Assembly: GCF_019175385.1 (NCBI RefSeq)
Contig: NC_083337.1
Location: 43,252,938 to 43,316,937 of the forward strand
Origin: Lycium barbarum
Lineage: Eukaryota > Streptophyta > Magnoliopsida > Solanales > Solanaceae
Direction of reading: 5' to 3'
Length of the DNA: 64,000 nt
The notes beneath the pieces were generated by a model that saw nothing but the letters and a program-made list of their open reading frames with translations, was not told where the DNA came from and did no database searches. Made by a program: the position numbers and the translations under genes. Below are positions 1 through 11,716 of this stretch, in pieces; the stretch's first letter is position 1; each line of letters starts with the position of its first letter.

Positions 1-1
1 A

Positions 2-1192
2 GGACCGTCTGGGGCCGGTCAGAGCTCCAGAGCGGCAGGTTCACAGGTATCCAGGGGTCCCAGCCAGGCCAGACCACCCAGGCCCCATTGTCCTCATTGC
101 GGGAAGTCTCATCCTGGGGAGTGCTATCGAGCTACTGGAGCTTGCTTTTCTTGTGGTGGTCAGGGCCACTTTATGAGAGACTGTCCGTTGGCCAGCGGTT
201 CTGGTAGTGTGGCTCAGCCGACAGGGTCAGCCACCGGTTCTTCTTCTGCTCCATCTGTTGCACGCCCTGGAGGGCGAGGTATGCCAGCACCGGCAGGACG
301 CGGTCGAGGCCGCGGTGGCGCTTCAGGTTCTAGCGGTCCCTCGAACCGCATATATGCTTTGGCCAGCCGCCAGGATCAGGAAGCTTCGCCAAACGTCATC
401 ACAGGTACATTGCTGGTTTTCTCTAGATCTGTATATGCATTGATTGACCCTGGCTCTACTTTATCATATATCTCCCCACTTGTTTCTAGTGAAATTGGGA
501 TAGTGTCTGAGCCTATAGAGCCATTTGAGGTAGCTACGCCAGTTGGGGATTTTGTTATAGCAAGACAGATCTATAGAGATTGTTCTGTGACCATTTATGA
601 TCGTAGCACTAAGGCTGATTTGATAGAGTTAGACATGCTTGAGTTTGACGTTATTATGGGTATGGACTGGGTGTCTTCCTGTTATGCTAATGTCGACTGC
701 CAGCAAAAGGTAGTCCGTTTTCAGTTTCCAGGGGAACCAGTTATAGAGTGGTTTGGATCCACTGCATCGCCGAGGGGTAAGTTTATTTCATACCTCAAGG
801 CTAAGAAGATGATCCAGAAGGGTTATATCTATCATTTGGTTCGTGTGCACGATACTGCAGTGGAGATACCTACCCTTCAGTCCGTTCCGGTCGTCAGTGA
901 GTTTCCAGATGTATTTCCTGACGAGCTTCCTGGCCTTCCGCCTGAGCGGGAGATTGATTTTGCTATCGAGTTGATGCCGGATACGCAGCCTATATCTATT
1001 CCTCCGTACAGGATGGCACCAGCTGAGTTGAAGGAGTTGAAGGAGCAGCTGAAAAATTTGCTGGATAAGGGTTTTATCAGACCCAGCACATCACCCTGGG
1101 GAGCGCCAGTATTGTTTGTCCGAAAGAAAGACGGGTCACTGCGGATGTGTATCGACTACCGGCAGCTAAATAAGGTGACTATTAAGAATTAA
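2..1192 (+). pseudogene. Gag C-terminus, protease and start of RT (element 1, part 1)
   Basis: The frame is open from base 2. A basic, Gly/Ser-rich stretch leads to the CCHC zinc knuckle at 143-184 (C-F-S-C, then H, then C), preceded by a partial Cys/His cluster [13 protein letters not shown] second low-complexity linker rich in RGRGRGG follows. The aspartic protease follows with [10 protein letters not shown] near 442-475; the usual DSG/DTG is DPG here, as in many related elements. The RT fingers follow ([49 protein letters not shown], described by position 1025-1180). The frame ends at TAA 1190-1192, where the family has a Lys or Arg codon before YPLPRIDD. The frame continues unshifted after the stop, so this is one nonsense change in a Gag-Pol polyprotein. 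The start codon is outside the window. Confidence 0.9.
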
Positions 1193-3811
1193 TATCCCCT
1201 CCCCCGGATTGATGACTTGTTTGATCAGCTGCAGGGTGCTAAATATTTTTCGAAGATAGATCTGCGCTCAGGTTATCACCAGGTGCGAGTTTGGGAGTCA
1301 GATATCCCGAAGACTGCTTTTAGGACCCGATACGGGCATTATGAGTTCAGAGTTATGTCTTTCGGCCTGACTAATGCTCCAGCGGTATTTATGGATCTGA
1401 TGAACCGGGTATTTCGGCCTTTTCTGGATATGTTTGTTATTGTGTTTATTGATGATATCTTGATTTACTCGCGATCAGCCGAGGAGCATTCAGATCATTT
1501 GAGGACGGTACTTGGCGTTCTCCGTCAGCAGAAGTTATATGCTAAATTCTCCAAATGTGAATTCTGGTTAACTTCTGTGGCATTCTTGGGCCATATTATC
1601 GGCGCAGACGGTATTCGGGTCGATACGCAGAAGATTGAGGCTGTGCAGAATTGGCCCAGGCCTACTACTCCGACAGAGGTGCGCAATTTTCTAGGATTGG
1701 CTGGGTATTATCGCAGGTTCGTGGAGGATTTTTCTTCTATTGCAGCACCACTGACGAGGCTTACTCAGAAAGCAGCAAAATTCCAGTGGACAGACGCCTG
1801 CGAGCGCAGCTTTCAGATGCTGAAGGAGAGATTGATTACAGCACCAGTTTTGGCCCTTCCAGAGGGATCTGACGGGTATGTTGTCTATTGTGACGCCTCT
1901 GGTATTGGGATAGGATGTGTATTGATGCAGCACGGTCGAGTCATAGCCTATGCTTCCCGGCAGCTTAGACCGCACGAGAAGAACTATCCCACTCATGATC
2001 TTGAGTTGGCCGCGGTGATTCATGCTTTGAAGATTTGGCGGCATTATTTATATGGGGTCCATGTTGACATCTATACGGACCATAAGAGTCTCCAGTATAT
2101 TTTTAGTCAGAAGGAACTAAATCTGCGGCAGCGGAGATGGCTTGAGCTACTAAAGGATTACGACGTTGATATTCTGTACGATCCGGGGAAAGCCAATGTG
2201 GTAGCTGATGCGCTTAGCCGCAAGTCCGTGGGCAGTCTGGCTGATGTTCCCTTTGATAAGAGAGATTTGGTTCGTGATATTCATCAGCTGGCTAGCCTCG
2301 GAGTTCGTTTGATAGATTCTGGAGATTCTGGGATTTCTGTTCGTTCAGTTGCTGAGTCATCTATTATTCAGGAGGTAAAGCAGCGCCAGTTTGAGGATCC
2401 TCTTTTGATTCAGTACAGAGATTTGGCCCTTAATAAAGCAAAGACGCAGTTTGAGATCTCGCTTGAAGGAGTATTATTATATGACGGCAGATTCTGTGTA
2501 CCGGACGTTGCGGGCTTACGGCGGCAGATTATGGGCGAGGCCCATAATGCACGGTATTCTGTTCATCCAGGTTCCACTAAAATGTACCGGGATCTCAGGT
2601 GTTTGTATTGGTGGGACGGCATGAAGAAAGATATTGCTGAGTTTGTTAGTCAGTGCCCGAACTGCCAGCAAGTTAAGATCGAGCATCAGAAGCCCGGTGG
2701 ATTATTACAGGAGATGGAAATTCCAGCCTGGAAATGGGAGATGATTAATATGGATTTCGTTGTTATGTTACCGCGCACTCCACGCAGGTACGACTCTATC
2801 TGGGTTATCGTTGACAGGCTGACGAAATCAGCCCATTTCCTTCCGGTTCGAACTACTTATTCGGCTGAGGACTATGCCAGATTGTATATCAGAGAGATAG
2901 TCAGACTTCACGGAGTCCCTATATCTATTATTACTGACCGAGGTGCCCAGTTTACAGCTAATTTCTGGAGGTCATTTCAGGAGGGATTAGGGACTCAGGT
3001 GAGCCTTAGTACAGCTTTTCACCCTCAGTCCGACAGGCAGGCCGAGCGCACTATTCAGACACTCGAAGATATGTTGCGGGCCTGCGTTATTGATTTCAGG
3101 GGTAGCTGGGATGATCATTTGCCGCTTATTGAGTCCTATAATAATAGTTATCACTCCAGCATTCAGATGGCACCGTATGAAGCCCTGTATGGCAGGAAAT
3201 GCAGATCTCCTATTGGTTGGTTTGACGTGGGCGAGACTAAGCTGATTGGGCCAGATGTGATCCAGGAAGCCGTAGATAAAGTAAAGCTTATTCGAGAACG
3301 GTTATTGGCTGCTCAGAGTCGACATAAAGCTTATGCAGATAGACGACGTCGACCGTTAGAGTTCCAGATTGGCGACTGGGTATTCCTGAAGGTGTCGCCC
3401 ATGAAGGGTGTCATGAGATTCGGTAGAAAGGGTAAGTTGAGCCCCCGGTACATTGGGTCGTATCAGATCGTTCGAAAGATAGGCGAGGTCGCCTACGAGC
3501 TAGACTTACCATCCGACTTGGAAGCCGTACACCCGGTGTTTCATGTGTCTATGTTGCGGAAATGTATTGGTGATCCTTCCAGGATATTCCCAGTTGATGA
3601 CATTCAGGTGACGGAGCAGTTATCCTATGACGAGCAGCCTGTATCTATTCTGGATCAACAGGTGCGGAGACTACGCACTAAAGAAGTGCCCTCCGTCAAA
3701 GTCCTGTGGCGCAACAATAATCGGGAGGAGATGACTTGGGAGGCGGAGGACGAGATGAAGAAGAAATATCCCCACTTGTTTCCTACGCCGACAGGTGATC
3801 TAAACTTTTAA
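1193..3811 (+). CDS. RT, RNase H, integrase and chromodomain (element 1, part 2)
   Basis: Continuation of the same frame after the TAA; the first ATG is at 1217, giving 864 residues. Counting from that Met: RT palm with FIDD at about 77-80 (intact catalytic Asp pair); RNase H beginning near 220 with [10 protein letters not shown]; integrase zinc-binding region near 440-490 (H-H-C-C, ending CPNCQQVK); integrase core with Asp in NMDF near 510, Asp in TDRGAQF near 573 and Glu in RQAERTIQ near 610. The integrase C-terminal linker follows, then a chromodomain near 825-858 ([16 protein letters not shown], ending KKKYPHLFP). All catalytic residues are present, so only the upstream stop disables it. 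It would reverse-transcribe and integrate the element, with the chromodomain steering toward modified histones (family knowledge). Confidence 0.9.
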   Translation, partial: YPLPRIDDLFDQLQGAKYFSKIDLRSGYHQVRVWESDIPKTAFRTRYGHYEFRVMSFGLTNAPAVFMDLMNRVFRPFLDMFVIVFIDDILIYSRSAEEHSDHLRTVLGVLRQQKLYAKFSKCEFWLTSVAFLGHIIGADGIRVDTQKIEAVQNWPRPTTPTEVRNFLGLAGYYRRFVEDFSSIAAPLTRLTQKAAKFQWTDACERSFQMLKERLITAPVLALPEGSDGYVVYCDASGIGIGCVLMQHGRVIAYASRQLRPHEKNYPTHDLELAAVIHALKIWRHYLYGVHVDIYTDHKSLQYIFSQKELNLRQRRWLELLKDYDVDILYDPGKANVVADALSRKSVGSLADVPFDKRDLVRDIHQLASLGVRLIDSGDSGISVRSVAESSIIQEVKQRQFEDPLLIQYRDLALNKAKTQFEISLEGVLLYDGRFCVPDVAGLRRQIMGEAHNARYSVHPGSTKMYRDLRCLYWWDGMKKDIAEFVSQCPNCQQVKIEHQKPGGLLQEMEIPAWKWEMINMDFVVMLPRTPRRYDSIWVIVDRLTKSAHFLPVRTTYSAEDYARLYIREIVRLHGVPISIITDRGAQFTANFWRSFQEGLGTQVSLSTAFHPQSDRQAERTIQTLEDMLRACVIDFRGSWDDHLPLIESYNNSYHSSIQMAPYEALYGRKCRSPIGWFDVGETKLIGPDVIQEAVDKVKLIRERLLAAQSRHKAYADRRRRPLEFQIGDWVFLKVSPMKGVMRFGRKGKLSPRYIGSYQIVRKIGEVAYELDLPSDLEAVHPVFHVSMLRKCIGDPSRIFPVDDIQVTEQLSYDEQPVSILDQQVRRLRTKEVPSVKVLWRNNNREEMTWEAEDEMKKKYPHLFPTPTGDLNF

Positions 3812-3892
3812 GTTTGTTGCATTAATTGACGAATAAATCATATGTGCTAGTTTTAGAGAGAGACTCCCCCGTTACGCTCATAAGACTAATCT

Positions 3893-3928
3893 AACATTCG
3901 GGGACGAATGTTCTTAAGGGGGGGAGAA
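3893..3928 (+). other. Hairpin plus polypurine tract of element 1
   Basis: AACATTCG (3893-3900), loop GGGA, CGAATGTT (3905-3912) form a perfect 8-bp stem. The purine tract AAGGGGGGGAGAA (3916-3928) abuts the LTR. The tract primes plus-strand DNA synthesis in LTR elements. The same hairpin sits before the tract in elements B, C and H. Confidence 0.85.
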
Positions 3929-6840
3929 TGTTATGTCCCGTGTTTTCGTATAATTGGAAATCAAGAAATAATTACGACTTGTGTGTTATAAGGAAATATT
4001 TTGATTTTAGTGAATATGACTATGTTGGTTATGGAATCATTAACGTTAAGACATCGGGGAAGGCCGAGGGTAAATTTGGAATTTCGAAAATTAGTTTCGG
4101 GAATTACAAAACGGGGCTTTTGTGAATTGGGCCAAGAATTAGCACAAAAAAAATTGAAGCCCAAGATGATGAAGTGGCCGGCCAAGGTAAAGGTCCAAGC
4201 CCACATTTTAAAGGTCATGTGATATACACATGACCTATGGATGGATATATATCAACTCCACACTTAGTAATTATCAAGAAAAAAAATTAGAACTCAACTT
4301 TGAGCCAAGAACACCTCTCGGCCGAGACTAAGAAAAGAAGAGAAAAAAAATTCCGAAGCTTTGTTTTTGATCCAAAAATCTCGTTCTTTCCATAATTGTA
4401 GTGTACTCAAGACGCTCTTCAACGTGACACAATTTATTTGGCGGGAGAATCACGTTTGCGGAAAGTCGGAATTTCAAGTAAAGGTAAGAATTTTGCCCTT
4501 TTAATGTTATGGAATTGGTATGAATATGATAAGGATTGAGAATAGACGAGAATTTCGTAGTTTTGATGTGTGTATGAAGCCGTGGGTGTGTGTGTATATT
4601 GCATGTTGGCCGTGAGCCCTAGGAAGAAGAAAGTGGTGTGAATTGATCTTGTTTAGTTTGTATAATGTGTTGTTGTGATCTCTATGTCGTAAATGATTGA
4701 TTGATAAATTGGATTGGTGTTGGAAAATGATTTCGGAACGTTATCGGAAAGTATATACCTTTTGGATATTCGCGTATATCATTGTATATCTTTGATACAA
4801 AAGACTTTAAATATGACTTATAGTTGATGTTAATGAAGTCGGAGTGAAACGACGCAAGTTAGAATGTTTGTTGTAAGTTTTGGTGTTTTGGGAGAATTAT
4901 AGAAAGTAATGGATTTTTGGGCAATTTCGTGTATGGCTTGGAATGTATTTTGAATGTGATGGCATAATCTTGAATGAGTGAATGAATACAAAAATATGGA
5001 TATAGATTTGGAATTTTGAAGTTTGAATGAAAGATTTCCAACTTGTGTAGTAAGGTAGGCTTTTGAAGTTTGAATATGGTTTATATTGTTGAATGATGTT
5101 TGGGTTGTTGTTGTTGATGTATTCTGAGCCGAGCTAAGCCTCGGGGATGTTAGATTTATAGGGGAAATGCTGCCGAAATTTCGGTAGGCAAGAATGAAGT
5201 TAAAGGCATTTTTAAGCCTAAGAGTCTCAATTGGTAACTTTGACCATTTGCAGATTTCGGACGAAACGGGACTTGACTTTTGGGAGAGCGTAAGACGTCC
5301 GTAAGGTATGTAAAGCTTCCCACTCCTTCGTTTGGCATATCTTAGTATGATAGGCGAATATGAGAACTTCCGGAGCATTCCTGCTCCTCGAAACCCGATC
5401 CACAAAAAAGTTACTATTCATTCAATTCAATTGAAGCATAAGGGCTCTATTTTGGCTAGAATGCCACCACTCGTCCGAAACCTATCGAAATGTGGTCGGG
5501 TAACTTAGAAATGATTATGTATGACCCTTTGGCCTATAAATGTTCAGAAAATATGTTCGCCACCTCAATTTGACTCGAGGTGGGCCCGCTAACCCCGATA
5601 CGCCCTATTTGTCTTATTGGGCTATCTTTGTGAATAAAGTTTGATATGGTACTTTCGATTTTGGAACTCCCTCCTATGAGATATATTTTGAATATTATGA
5701 TATGCTAAGTTACGTTTTGAGCCATACGTACCATTTTGGAAACTTTTGTGAAACGGATCTTTGGATCGACTAAGTATTCGCTTATTTTGTGCTATGGAAC
5801 GATTTGTAAACTATTATGTTTTGAAAGACTATTTTGAAGTATGATTTGCATTTGTTTGCTCACGACTCCGCTCGTGCCTTATTATGACTTCGTTCACCGG
5901 TTCCCGGGCCGGTTATGATGCTCCTTACGATAATTCGGCCGTATGCTGTGTTACGGTTCCCGAGGCTTCGCCATAGGGCCGGGTTCCGTTTGGAGTTATG
6001 CTGTGATATGGCTCGTGATGCGATACGCTCACCTATGTTTGTGTTTGTGTTCGGAGATACGGAGATTTGAAACCTTCTGGTGTTATGCTGTGCGTGGCGC
6101 CAGCGTCGGAGTGGCGACCACGTTCTTAAGCGTTTGCATGATTTCGTTTGCATTATGTATACGTATATGATTTTGATACGGATTTTGACATCCCGATTTG
6201 TACTCCACTTTGTTAACTGATTTGCTTTCAGTTTTGATTCATATTTCTGTAGTCCGTGCTTTACATACTCAGTACATATTTCGTACTGACCCCCTTTCTT
6301 CGGGGGCTGCGTTTCATGCCCGTAGGTGCAGATATTGGCGATCCTCCACGGTAGGCTTCCCTCTTTGCTATTCCGGGAGTACTCCTCTTTGATCCGGAGT
6401 CCACTTTTGGTACAGACTCCTTCTGTTTTGTATATGTTCTGTATATTTGACTATTTGGGTACGGCGGGGCCCTGTCTCGCCATATGTCTTTGTTTTGAAT
6501 TCGTAGAGGCCTGTAGTCATATATGTGGGGTGAGGGTCCTATGTATGTTTGTTTGATTTTGTTTTCTGGTCTTATAGCAGTCAGTTTGTTATGATGGCCC
6601 CAAATGGCCCTTATGCTTACGTTTGCACTTTTGACCGGCGATGTCTATTCCGCCGCTCAGTTTGTATTTGATATGGCATTTTGATTTGGTGCGACCGCTT
6701 AAGACATATTTTGATATAAATTACGTTTGATATGATTTCGTGAAATTCGGAAATAAGTTTGGATTTGATAATGAATATGGGATTCGGTCTGGGTACCCAG
6801 GTAGGGTGCTAGTAGCGGCCCACGGGGCTGGGTCGTGACA
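3929..6840 (+). repeat. LTR-1 (3' LTR of element 1), 2.9 kb
   Basis: Begins TGTTATGTCCCG directly after the purine tract and ends GGGTCGTGACA. TATA-like GATATATATC lies near 4243. Gene-like signals: donor AAG|GTAAG with exon edge at 4483; conserved block GGGGAAATGCTGCC near 5159-5190; mini-exon 5254-5305 (acceptor TTTGCAG, donor AAG|GTATGT); second mini-exon 6273-6325 (acceptor CATACTCAG, donor TAG|GTGCAG). The second holds hairpin CAGTAC/GTACTG (6270-6288) and hairpin CCCCC/GGGGG (6290-6306). A GC-rich region with short inverted repeats lies at 5855-6060. No protein-coding frame is supported. Confidence 0.88.
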
Positions 6841-7648
6841 TAACAAGATAAAGGGATTCTAAGATGATTAGGGGAAATGGAATAGCAAAGAGATAAGGAC
6901 TTACCACCAAGAATCTTCTCCAAGAATATCCTAGATTTGCTCCCAAAAGCTCAGATTTCGGAATAGTAATAAATGAGGGACTTAGGGCATTTAATACTTC
7001 ATTTAATGAACTAACTTCCTGTCACCCGCTTCCGCGATGAGATTACTGTTCCAGCGGTGCCGCTCTAGCGGTTATGCCCAAATGGCACAGGCCGCTTAAG
7101 TGGGAGGGTGACCGCTATAGCGGTACCGCTGCCGCAGTGCTGGTGCCGCCAAAGCGGGCACCAGACAACAAAAATGATTACAAGTTTTCACAACTCAACC
7201 CGAATTTTCGACTAATTCCCTAGGCCATCTGCTCACAAGCCACATACACAGGCACACATAAAAACACTCTACGAACGGACTTGTGGCCTTGAAATTCCCA
7301 ACTGAGGTCTCGATTACCGAGTCAACCACCGATACCTTAATTTCACTTCCCAACCCAAGTCCCAAAATGCACCTGAGTGCATTGGGAACCAAACCAAATA
7401 TGGACACAAGTTCTAATCCGGACCTGTCAGAATCTATGGATTTTCGAAAAAGGTCCATTCGCCCAAAAGTCAACTTTGAGTCAACTCTTTTTCGCTTAAA
7501 GCCAGTGTTTCCCAAAAAGTCACCAAAATCAATCCCGAACTCCTTGAGAAGCATGTCAACTGTGCCCTAGGGTGAAAACTGAGCTAACTAAGATCGGGGA
7601 AGGGTCAAAAGTGCTGAAAAGGCTATAACCACCAAGTGGGTCGTTACG
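6841..7648 (-). repeat. LTR I, first 0.8 kb of the 3' LTR of element 2
   Basis: Minus-strand start is CGTAACGACCCACTTGG at 7648; the usual TG is mutated to CG. It aligns by eye with the starts of LTRs J and K (GACTTTTGACCC, then TTGGGAATTTC). A GC-rich block at 7020-7160 contains CCGCTATAGCGG and related inverted repeats. It is placed as in K and J, but the repeated words differ. The LTR stops at 6841, where LTR-1 was inserted. Confidence 0.75.
7020..7160 (-). repeat. GC-rich palindrome cluster in LTR I
   Basis: Contains GTGCCGCTCTAGCGG, ACCGCTATAGCGGTACCGC and GCCGCCAAAGCGGGC, that is, repeated GCCGCT/AGCGG half-sites in inverted order. It lies where LTRs C, D, K, J and L carry other GC-rich inverted-repeat clusters upstream of their promoters. 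Confidence 0.6.
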
Positions 7649-8116
7649 TCAGATATCAACTGAACAATCGCTCGTCCTAGAACGAAGAAGGGAAAAGAAC
7701 GGAGAAGTACCTGAATCAGGGAACAACTGAGGATATCGGCTATGCATATCAGACTCAGTCTCCCAAGTAGCTTCCTCAACAGGACGATGCTTGCATTGCA
7801 CCTTCACAGAAGCAATCTCCTTTGACCTCAACTTTCAAACCTGCCTATCTAAGATCACAATAGGCTCCTCCTCATAGGTCGGATTGTTATCAAGCAATAT
7901 TGAATCCCAGTGAACAATGTATGTACCGTCGGGATGGTACTTTTTGAGCATAGAAACATAGAAAATCGGATGAACTCCTGCCAAACTTGGCGGCAAGGTT
8001 AACTCATAAGCAACATCGCCCACACGGGAAAGAATCTCAAATGGCCCAATATACCTCGGACTCAACTTGCCTCTCTTCCCAAACCTCATAACACCCTTCA
8101 TGGGTGAAATATTCAA
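7649..8116 (-). pseudogene. Integrase C-terminal linker and chromodomain remnant (element 2)
   Basis: Minus-strand translation gives [23 protein letters not shown] and [13 protein letters not shown], the integrase C-terminal region. It then gives, after a stop near 7832, RSKEIASVKVQCKHRPVEEATWETESDM and RYPQLFPDSGT, a chromodomain with Trp to Cys in VQWKHR. At least one internal stop is present. It follows integrase at 8239 in a different frame, so it is dead. Confidence 0.85.
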
Positions 8117-8238
8117 TAGAACCTGGTCAGTAACAGTGAACTCTAAATCTCAGACCTTCCGGTCCGCATACATATTTTGTCAACTCTGAGCTGCCTAAAG
8201 CTTAGCCTGAATAACCCTCACGCTCTCAAGAGTCTCTC

Positions 8239-8790
8239 TCAACAGATCTGTACCCTAAGGTCGAACCTCAAATTCATCGAACGAGCCAACTGGAGATCTA
8301 TATCTCCTACCGTACAAAGCCTTAAATGAGCCATGTCTATAGTCGAGTGATAACTATTGTTGTACGCAAACTCTGCCAAAGGTAAGTGCTGATCCCAATG
8401 ACAACCAAAATCAATAATGTAAGCTCTCAACATATCCTCAAGCACCTGAATGGTCCGCTCGGACAACCCATCGGTCTAGGGGTGGAAAGCTGTAGTAAGA
8501 TCTAATCGACTACCCAACTCCTCATGAAAAGCCTTCCAGAAATGGGAAGTGAAAATAGTACCCTGATTAGATACGATAGAAATAAGAACCCTATGCAATC
8601 TCATAACATCACGAATGTACAAATTGGCTAACTTCTCCGCGTTATAGGAAATCTTAACCGGAATGAAATGAGCGAACTTATTCAACTGATCCATTATCAC
8701 CCTAATCGAGTCAATCTTACCCAGGGTTTTCGGGAGACCCATAACAAAATCCATGGCAATTCTCTCCCACTTACACTTAAGAATAGGCAT
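8239..8790 (-). pseudogene. Integrase core remnant (element 2)
   Basis: WERIAMDFVMGLPK carries the first catalytic Asp. The second site reads VSNQGTIF where the family has SDRG, so that Asp is lost. [15 protein letters not shown] carries the Glu, after a stop in FHP-stop-TDG near 8475-8480. The fold would be an RNase H-like transposase core, but with a missing catalytic residue and a stop it cannot act. Confidence 0.88.
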
Positions 8791-8937
8791 CCTTTGAAGT
8801 ACACCACCGGGTCGCTGGTGCTAATACTTAACTTGTTGACAAGCCACGAAATCGGCTATATTCCGTTTCATTTGACGCCACCGATAGTGTTGCCTCAAAT
8901 CACGATACATCTTGATCGTCCCCAGATGAATGGAATA

Positions 8938-9357
8938 TCAAGAGCTATGAGCCTCAGTCAAGATCAACTGAATCAAATCACCAACACGAGGAATGCACAC
9001 GCACCCCTTAATCCTCAAAGTGCCCTCAGAATCAATCATGGCCTCCTTGGCCTCACCCATCAGAACCCTATCTCGAATCTTGCTCAACTGAGCATCCTCA
9101 AACTGATGAGTCCTAATCTGATATATTAAGGATAATTTTGCCTCTACACAAGCCAAAACTCTGCCTGGGGCTGAAATATCAAAACGAACGAAATTGTTGG
9201 CTAGAGTCTGAACCTCTATGGCCAACGAACGCTCAGAAACAATCAAACGAGCTAAACTCCCCATACTCACTGCTTTGCGACTCAAGGCATCAGCAACAAC
9301 ATTAGCCTTCCCTGGATGATAAAGAATAGAGATGTCATAGTCCTTCAGGAGCTCCAT
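8938..9357 (-). pseudogene. End of RNase H and integrase N-terminal region (element 2)
   Basis: [28 protein letters not shown] is the typical end of the Ty3/Gypsy RNase H. The linker to integrase follows, ending CIPRVGDLIQLILTEAHSS at the start of the zinc-binding region. It is in frame with the pieces on both sides but separated from them by stops. The stretch 8791-8937 holds the rest of the zinc-binding region, frame-broken. Confidence 0.85.
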
Positions 9358-9642
9358 CTATTGGCGCTGCCTGGAATTAAGATCTCTCTCGGTAAACACA
9401 TGCTGATGGCTAGAGTGATCGATGAAAACCTCACAATGTAGACCATACAAGTAGTGCCTCCAAATCGTCAAAGCAAAGACCATAGCCAACAACTCTATAT
9501 TATGGGTAGGGTAATTCTTCTCATGGACCTTCAACTGACAGGAAGCATAGGCTATAACTCTACCCTCCTGCATCAACACAGCACCCAAACCCATACGGGA
9601 TGCATCACAATAGACTGCAAAATCCTTACCTTTCACGAGCAA
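9358..9642 (-). pseudogene. RNase H core remnant (element 2)
   Basis: [31 protein letters not shown] and [25 protein letters not shown] are the conserved RNase H blocks with the first Asp and the ELA/ELL Glu. A stop separates it from 9357. The interval 9643-9823 continues the RT thumb and connection in broken frames. Confidence 0.85.
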
Positions 9643-9823
9643 TGCTAGATTGAGGCTGATGTCAAAAGAATCTTTAGCATTTGAAAGCTCTCCTCACAAT
9701 CATCGGACCACTGCAAGGGAACATCTTTCTGAGTCAATCTGGTGAAAGGCGAAGCAATTGAAGCAAAACACTTCATAAATCAACGGTAGTAGCTGGACAA
9801 ACCCACAAAACTACTGATCTCGG

Positions 9824-10441
9824 TTACAGTGGTAGGCCTCGCCTAACAGCCTTAATCTTATGTGGATCAACCATAATCCCATCCTTAGACACAACGTGGC
9901 CCAAGAATGCCACAGAGTCCAACCAAAACTCGCAATTCAAAAACTTAATAAACAAGCTATTCTTCTTCAATAACCCAAGTACAGTGCGAAGATGACTCCA
10001 GTGCTCTTCTCTACAGTTGGAGTACACCAAGATATCATCAATAAACGCAATCATAAAGGAATCAAGGAATGGCCTAAAGATGCCATTCATCAAAATCATA
10101 AATGCAGCCGAGGCATTGGTAAGCCCAAATGAAATCACTAGAAACAAATAATGACCATATCTCATCCGAAAGGCTGTCTTCGAAATATCCTCAGCCTTGA
10201 TCCTCAACTGGTGGTAGCCCGAATGCAAGTCAAACTTCGAAAAGACTGAAGCACCCTAAAGCTGGTCAAATAAATCATCAATATAAGGGATAGGACATTT
10301 GTTCTGATTAGTAACCTTATTCCGCTGGTGATAATCAATACATATCCTCATAGATCCATCTTTCTTCTTCATAAATAGCACAGGAGCACCCCAAGGGGAG
10401 ACACTCGGTCTAATGAACCCCTTGCTTAATAAATCTTCCAA
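9824..10441 (-). pseudogene. Reverse transcriptase remnant (element 2)
   Basis: Two open pieces in one frame, 10441-10256 and 10228-9824, divided by a TAG where the family has the Gln of DQLQGA. The first has [17 protein letters not shown] and the IDYHQRNKV block. The second has the palm with intact FIDD in [12 protein letters not shown] and the [20 protein letters not shown] block. The active-site Asp pair survives although the gene is broken. Confidence 0.88.
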
Positions 10442-10748
10442 CTACCCCTTAAGCTCTCTCAACTCAATCGGTGCCATCCGATATGGCGGAATAGAAATAG
10501 GGTGAGTGCCTGGATCCAAGTCAATACCGAAATCAATAATGAAATTGAGTGTCATACCTGGCAGATCGGATGGCAATACCTACGCTAACTCGCTCATAAT
10601 AGAAATGGACTCAAGGGGTGGAGATGCAACGGTAATGTCACGCACATGGGCTAGATAAGCTAAACATCCCTTGTTAACCAATTTCTTCACCTAAAGGAAG
10701 GAGATGATCTTCTTCGAAGTGGGGCTAGGAGTACCCCTCCACTAAAGT

Positions 10749-11021
10749 CTAAGAATGCTGCATGACAAACGTGACTATCTTGGCATGACAATTGAAGATA
10801 GCATGATAAGGAGAAAGCCAGGTCATACCCAAGATAATATGAAAGTCCACCATATCAAGAATCATCAAATCTACCCAATTGTCATACCCCATAAAAGTAA
10901 CCAAACATGTTCGATAAACTCGATCAACGATAACAGAATCTCCAACCGGAGTAGACACATGAGCAGGTATATCTATGCTATCACAAGGCAAATCCCAATC
11001 AATGGCATGATATGTAGACAC
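10749..11021 (-). pseudogene. Protease remnant (element 2)
   Basis: HVSTPVGDSVIVDRVYRTC, LMILDMVDFHIILGMTWLSPYHAIFNCHAKIV: this is the C-terminal half of the retropepsin-like domain with the ILGM block. The active-site DSG region lies just upstream (right) in a broken frame, reading VLFDPEPL near 11040. The interval 10442-10748 is the protease-to-RT linker with stops. Confidence 0.75.
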
Positions 11022-11139
11022 ATACGAATAAGTGGTTCAGGATCAAATAAAACGGAAGCTACTCTATGTCAGCCAGAAATAGTACCTAAAATAATAGCAT
11101 CTGAGGCCTCTGCCTTGGGTCTACCCGAGAATGAGTAAC

Positions 11140-11650
11140 ATTGGGCTCTGCCATGTCCAGACTGAGATCTACCTCTCGAACTCTGGGACCCACCTCTACC
11201 AACCTGGGATCCACCTCTAGAAACTTGAGAACCATTGTGGCTTGACTAATCGTCGCCCCTCTAAGAAGAACCTCCTCGGCTACCTGACGATGTCGGAGTC
11301 CTCTGAGACTGGTGATCCTGCCTGGATCATGGATATCTCATAGCAATATGACCAAACTCTACACATAAAAAAAAACAGCCCCTAGGAGGTGGAGACATAT
11401 AAGCTGAAGCTGAAGACCCAGTTAGAACAACCCTATCTACTTGTCGAGAAAATAAGCTCTCGGCAGCTCTCTGCCTGGGTGGCTCACTGGAGGAAGCCGG
11501 CAAAGCTGAATGTACAGGGCAGCTAGAATATGGTTGGTATATCCTAGAAAACTAAGTGATGCCCCTCGAACTAGAATCACCACAACTCCCAGTTTGGCGC
11601 TGCCTCTTCTCACTACCGCCTCCAAATGCACGGGTCTTAACGACCTCAAC
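11140..11650 (-). pseudogene. Gag tail and zinc-knuckle remnant (element 2)
   Basis: A Ser/Arg/Gly-rich, stop-interrupted stretch. Near 11330-11390 the minus strand reads a Cys followed by a nine-T run, then CVEFGHIAMRY. This is a CCHC knuckle with its last Cys changed to Tyr and a frameshift in the T run. It connects Gag (11717-12238) to the protease and makes no intact product. Confidence 0.6.
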
Positions 11651-11716
11651 TAAGGAAGCATGCTCAACGATCAACTGGAAGGAAGCCCCCATAGCCTCCA
11701 TCTAAAGGCAAGGAAT

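Larger units (their letters stand above)
1..6840 (+). mobile_element. Ty3/Gypsy Tekay-like chromovirus (element 1), 5' part outside window
   Basis: The order gag zinc knuckle, protease, RT, RNase H, integrase, chromodomain, polypurine tract, LTR is visible on the + strand. Integrase downstream of RT with a C-terminal chromodomain defines the chromovirus branch of Ty3/Gypsy. The 5' LTR, primer site and most of gag lie left of base 1. The LTR ends in CGTGACA at 6840. To its right begins the interrupted LTR I of an older element on the other strand, so element 1 landed inside that LTR. Only one in-frame stop was found in about 3.8 kb of coding sequence, so the insertion is fairly young. Confidence 0.9.

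Noticed and set aside
6290..6306. CCCCC-TTTCTTC-GGGGG considered as a bacterial-type intrinsic terminator.
   Set aside because: No T run follows and the DNA is eukaryotic; the conserved tandem arrangement across LTRs fits a retroelement RNA structure better.
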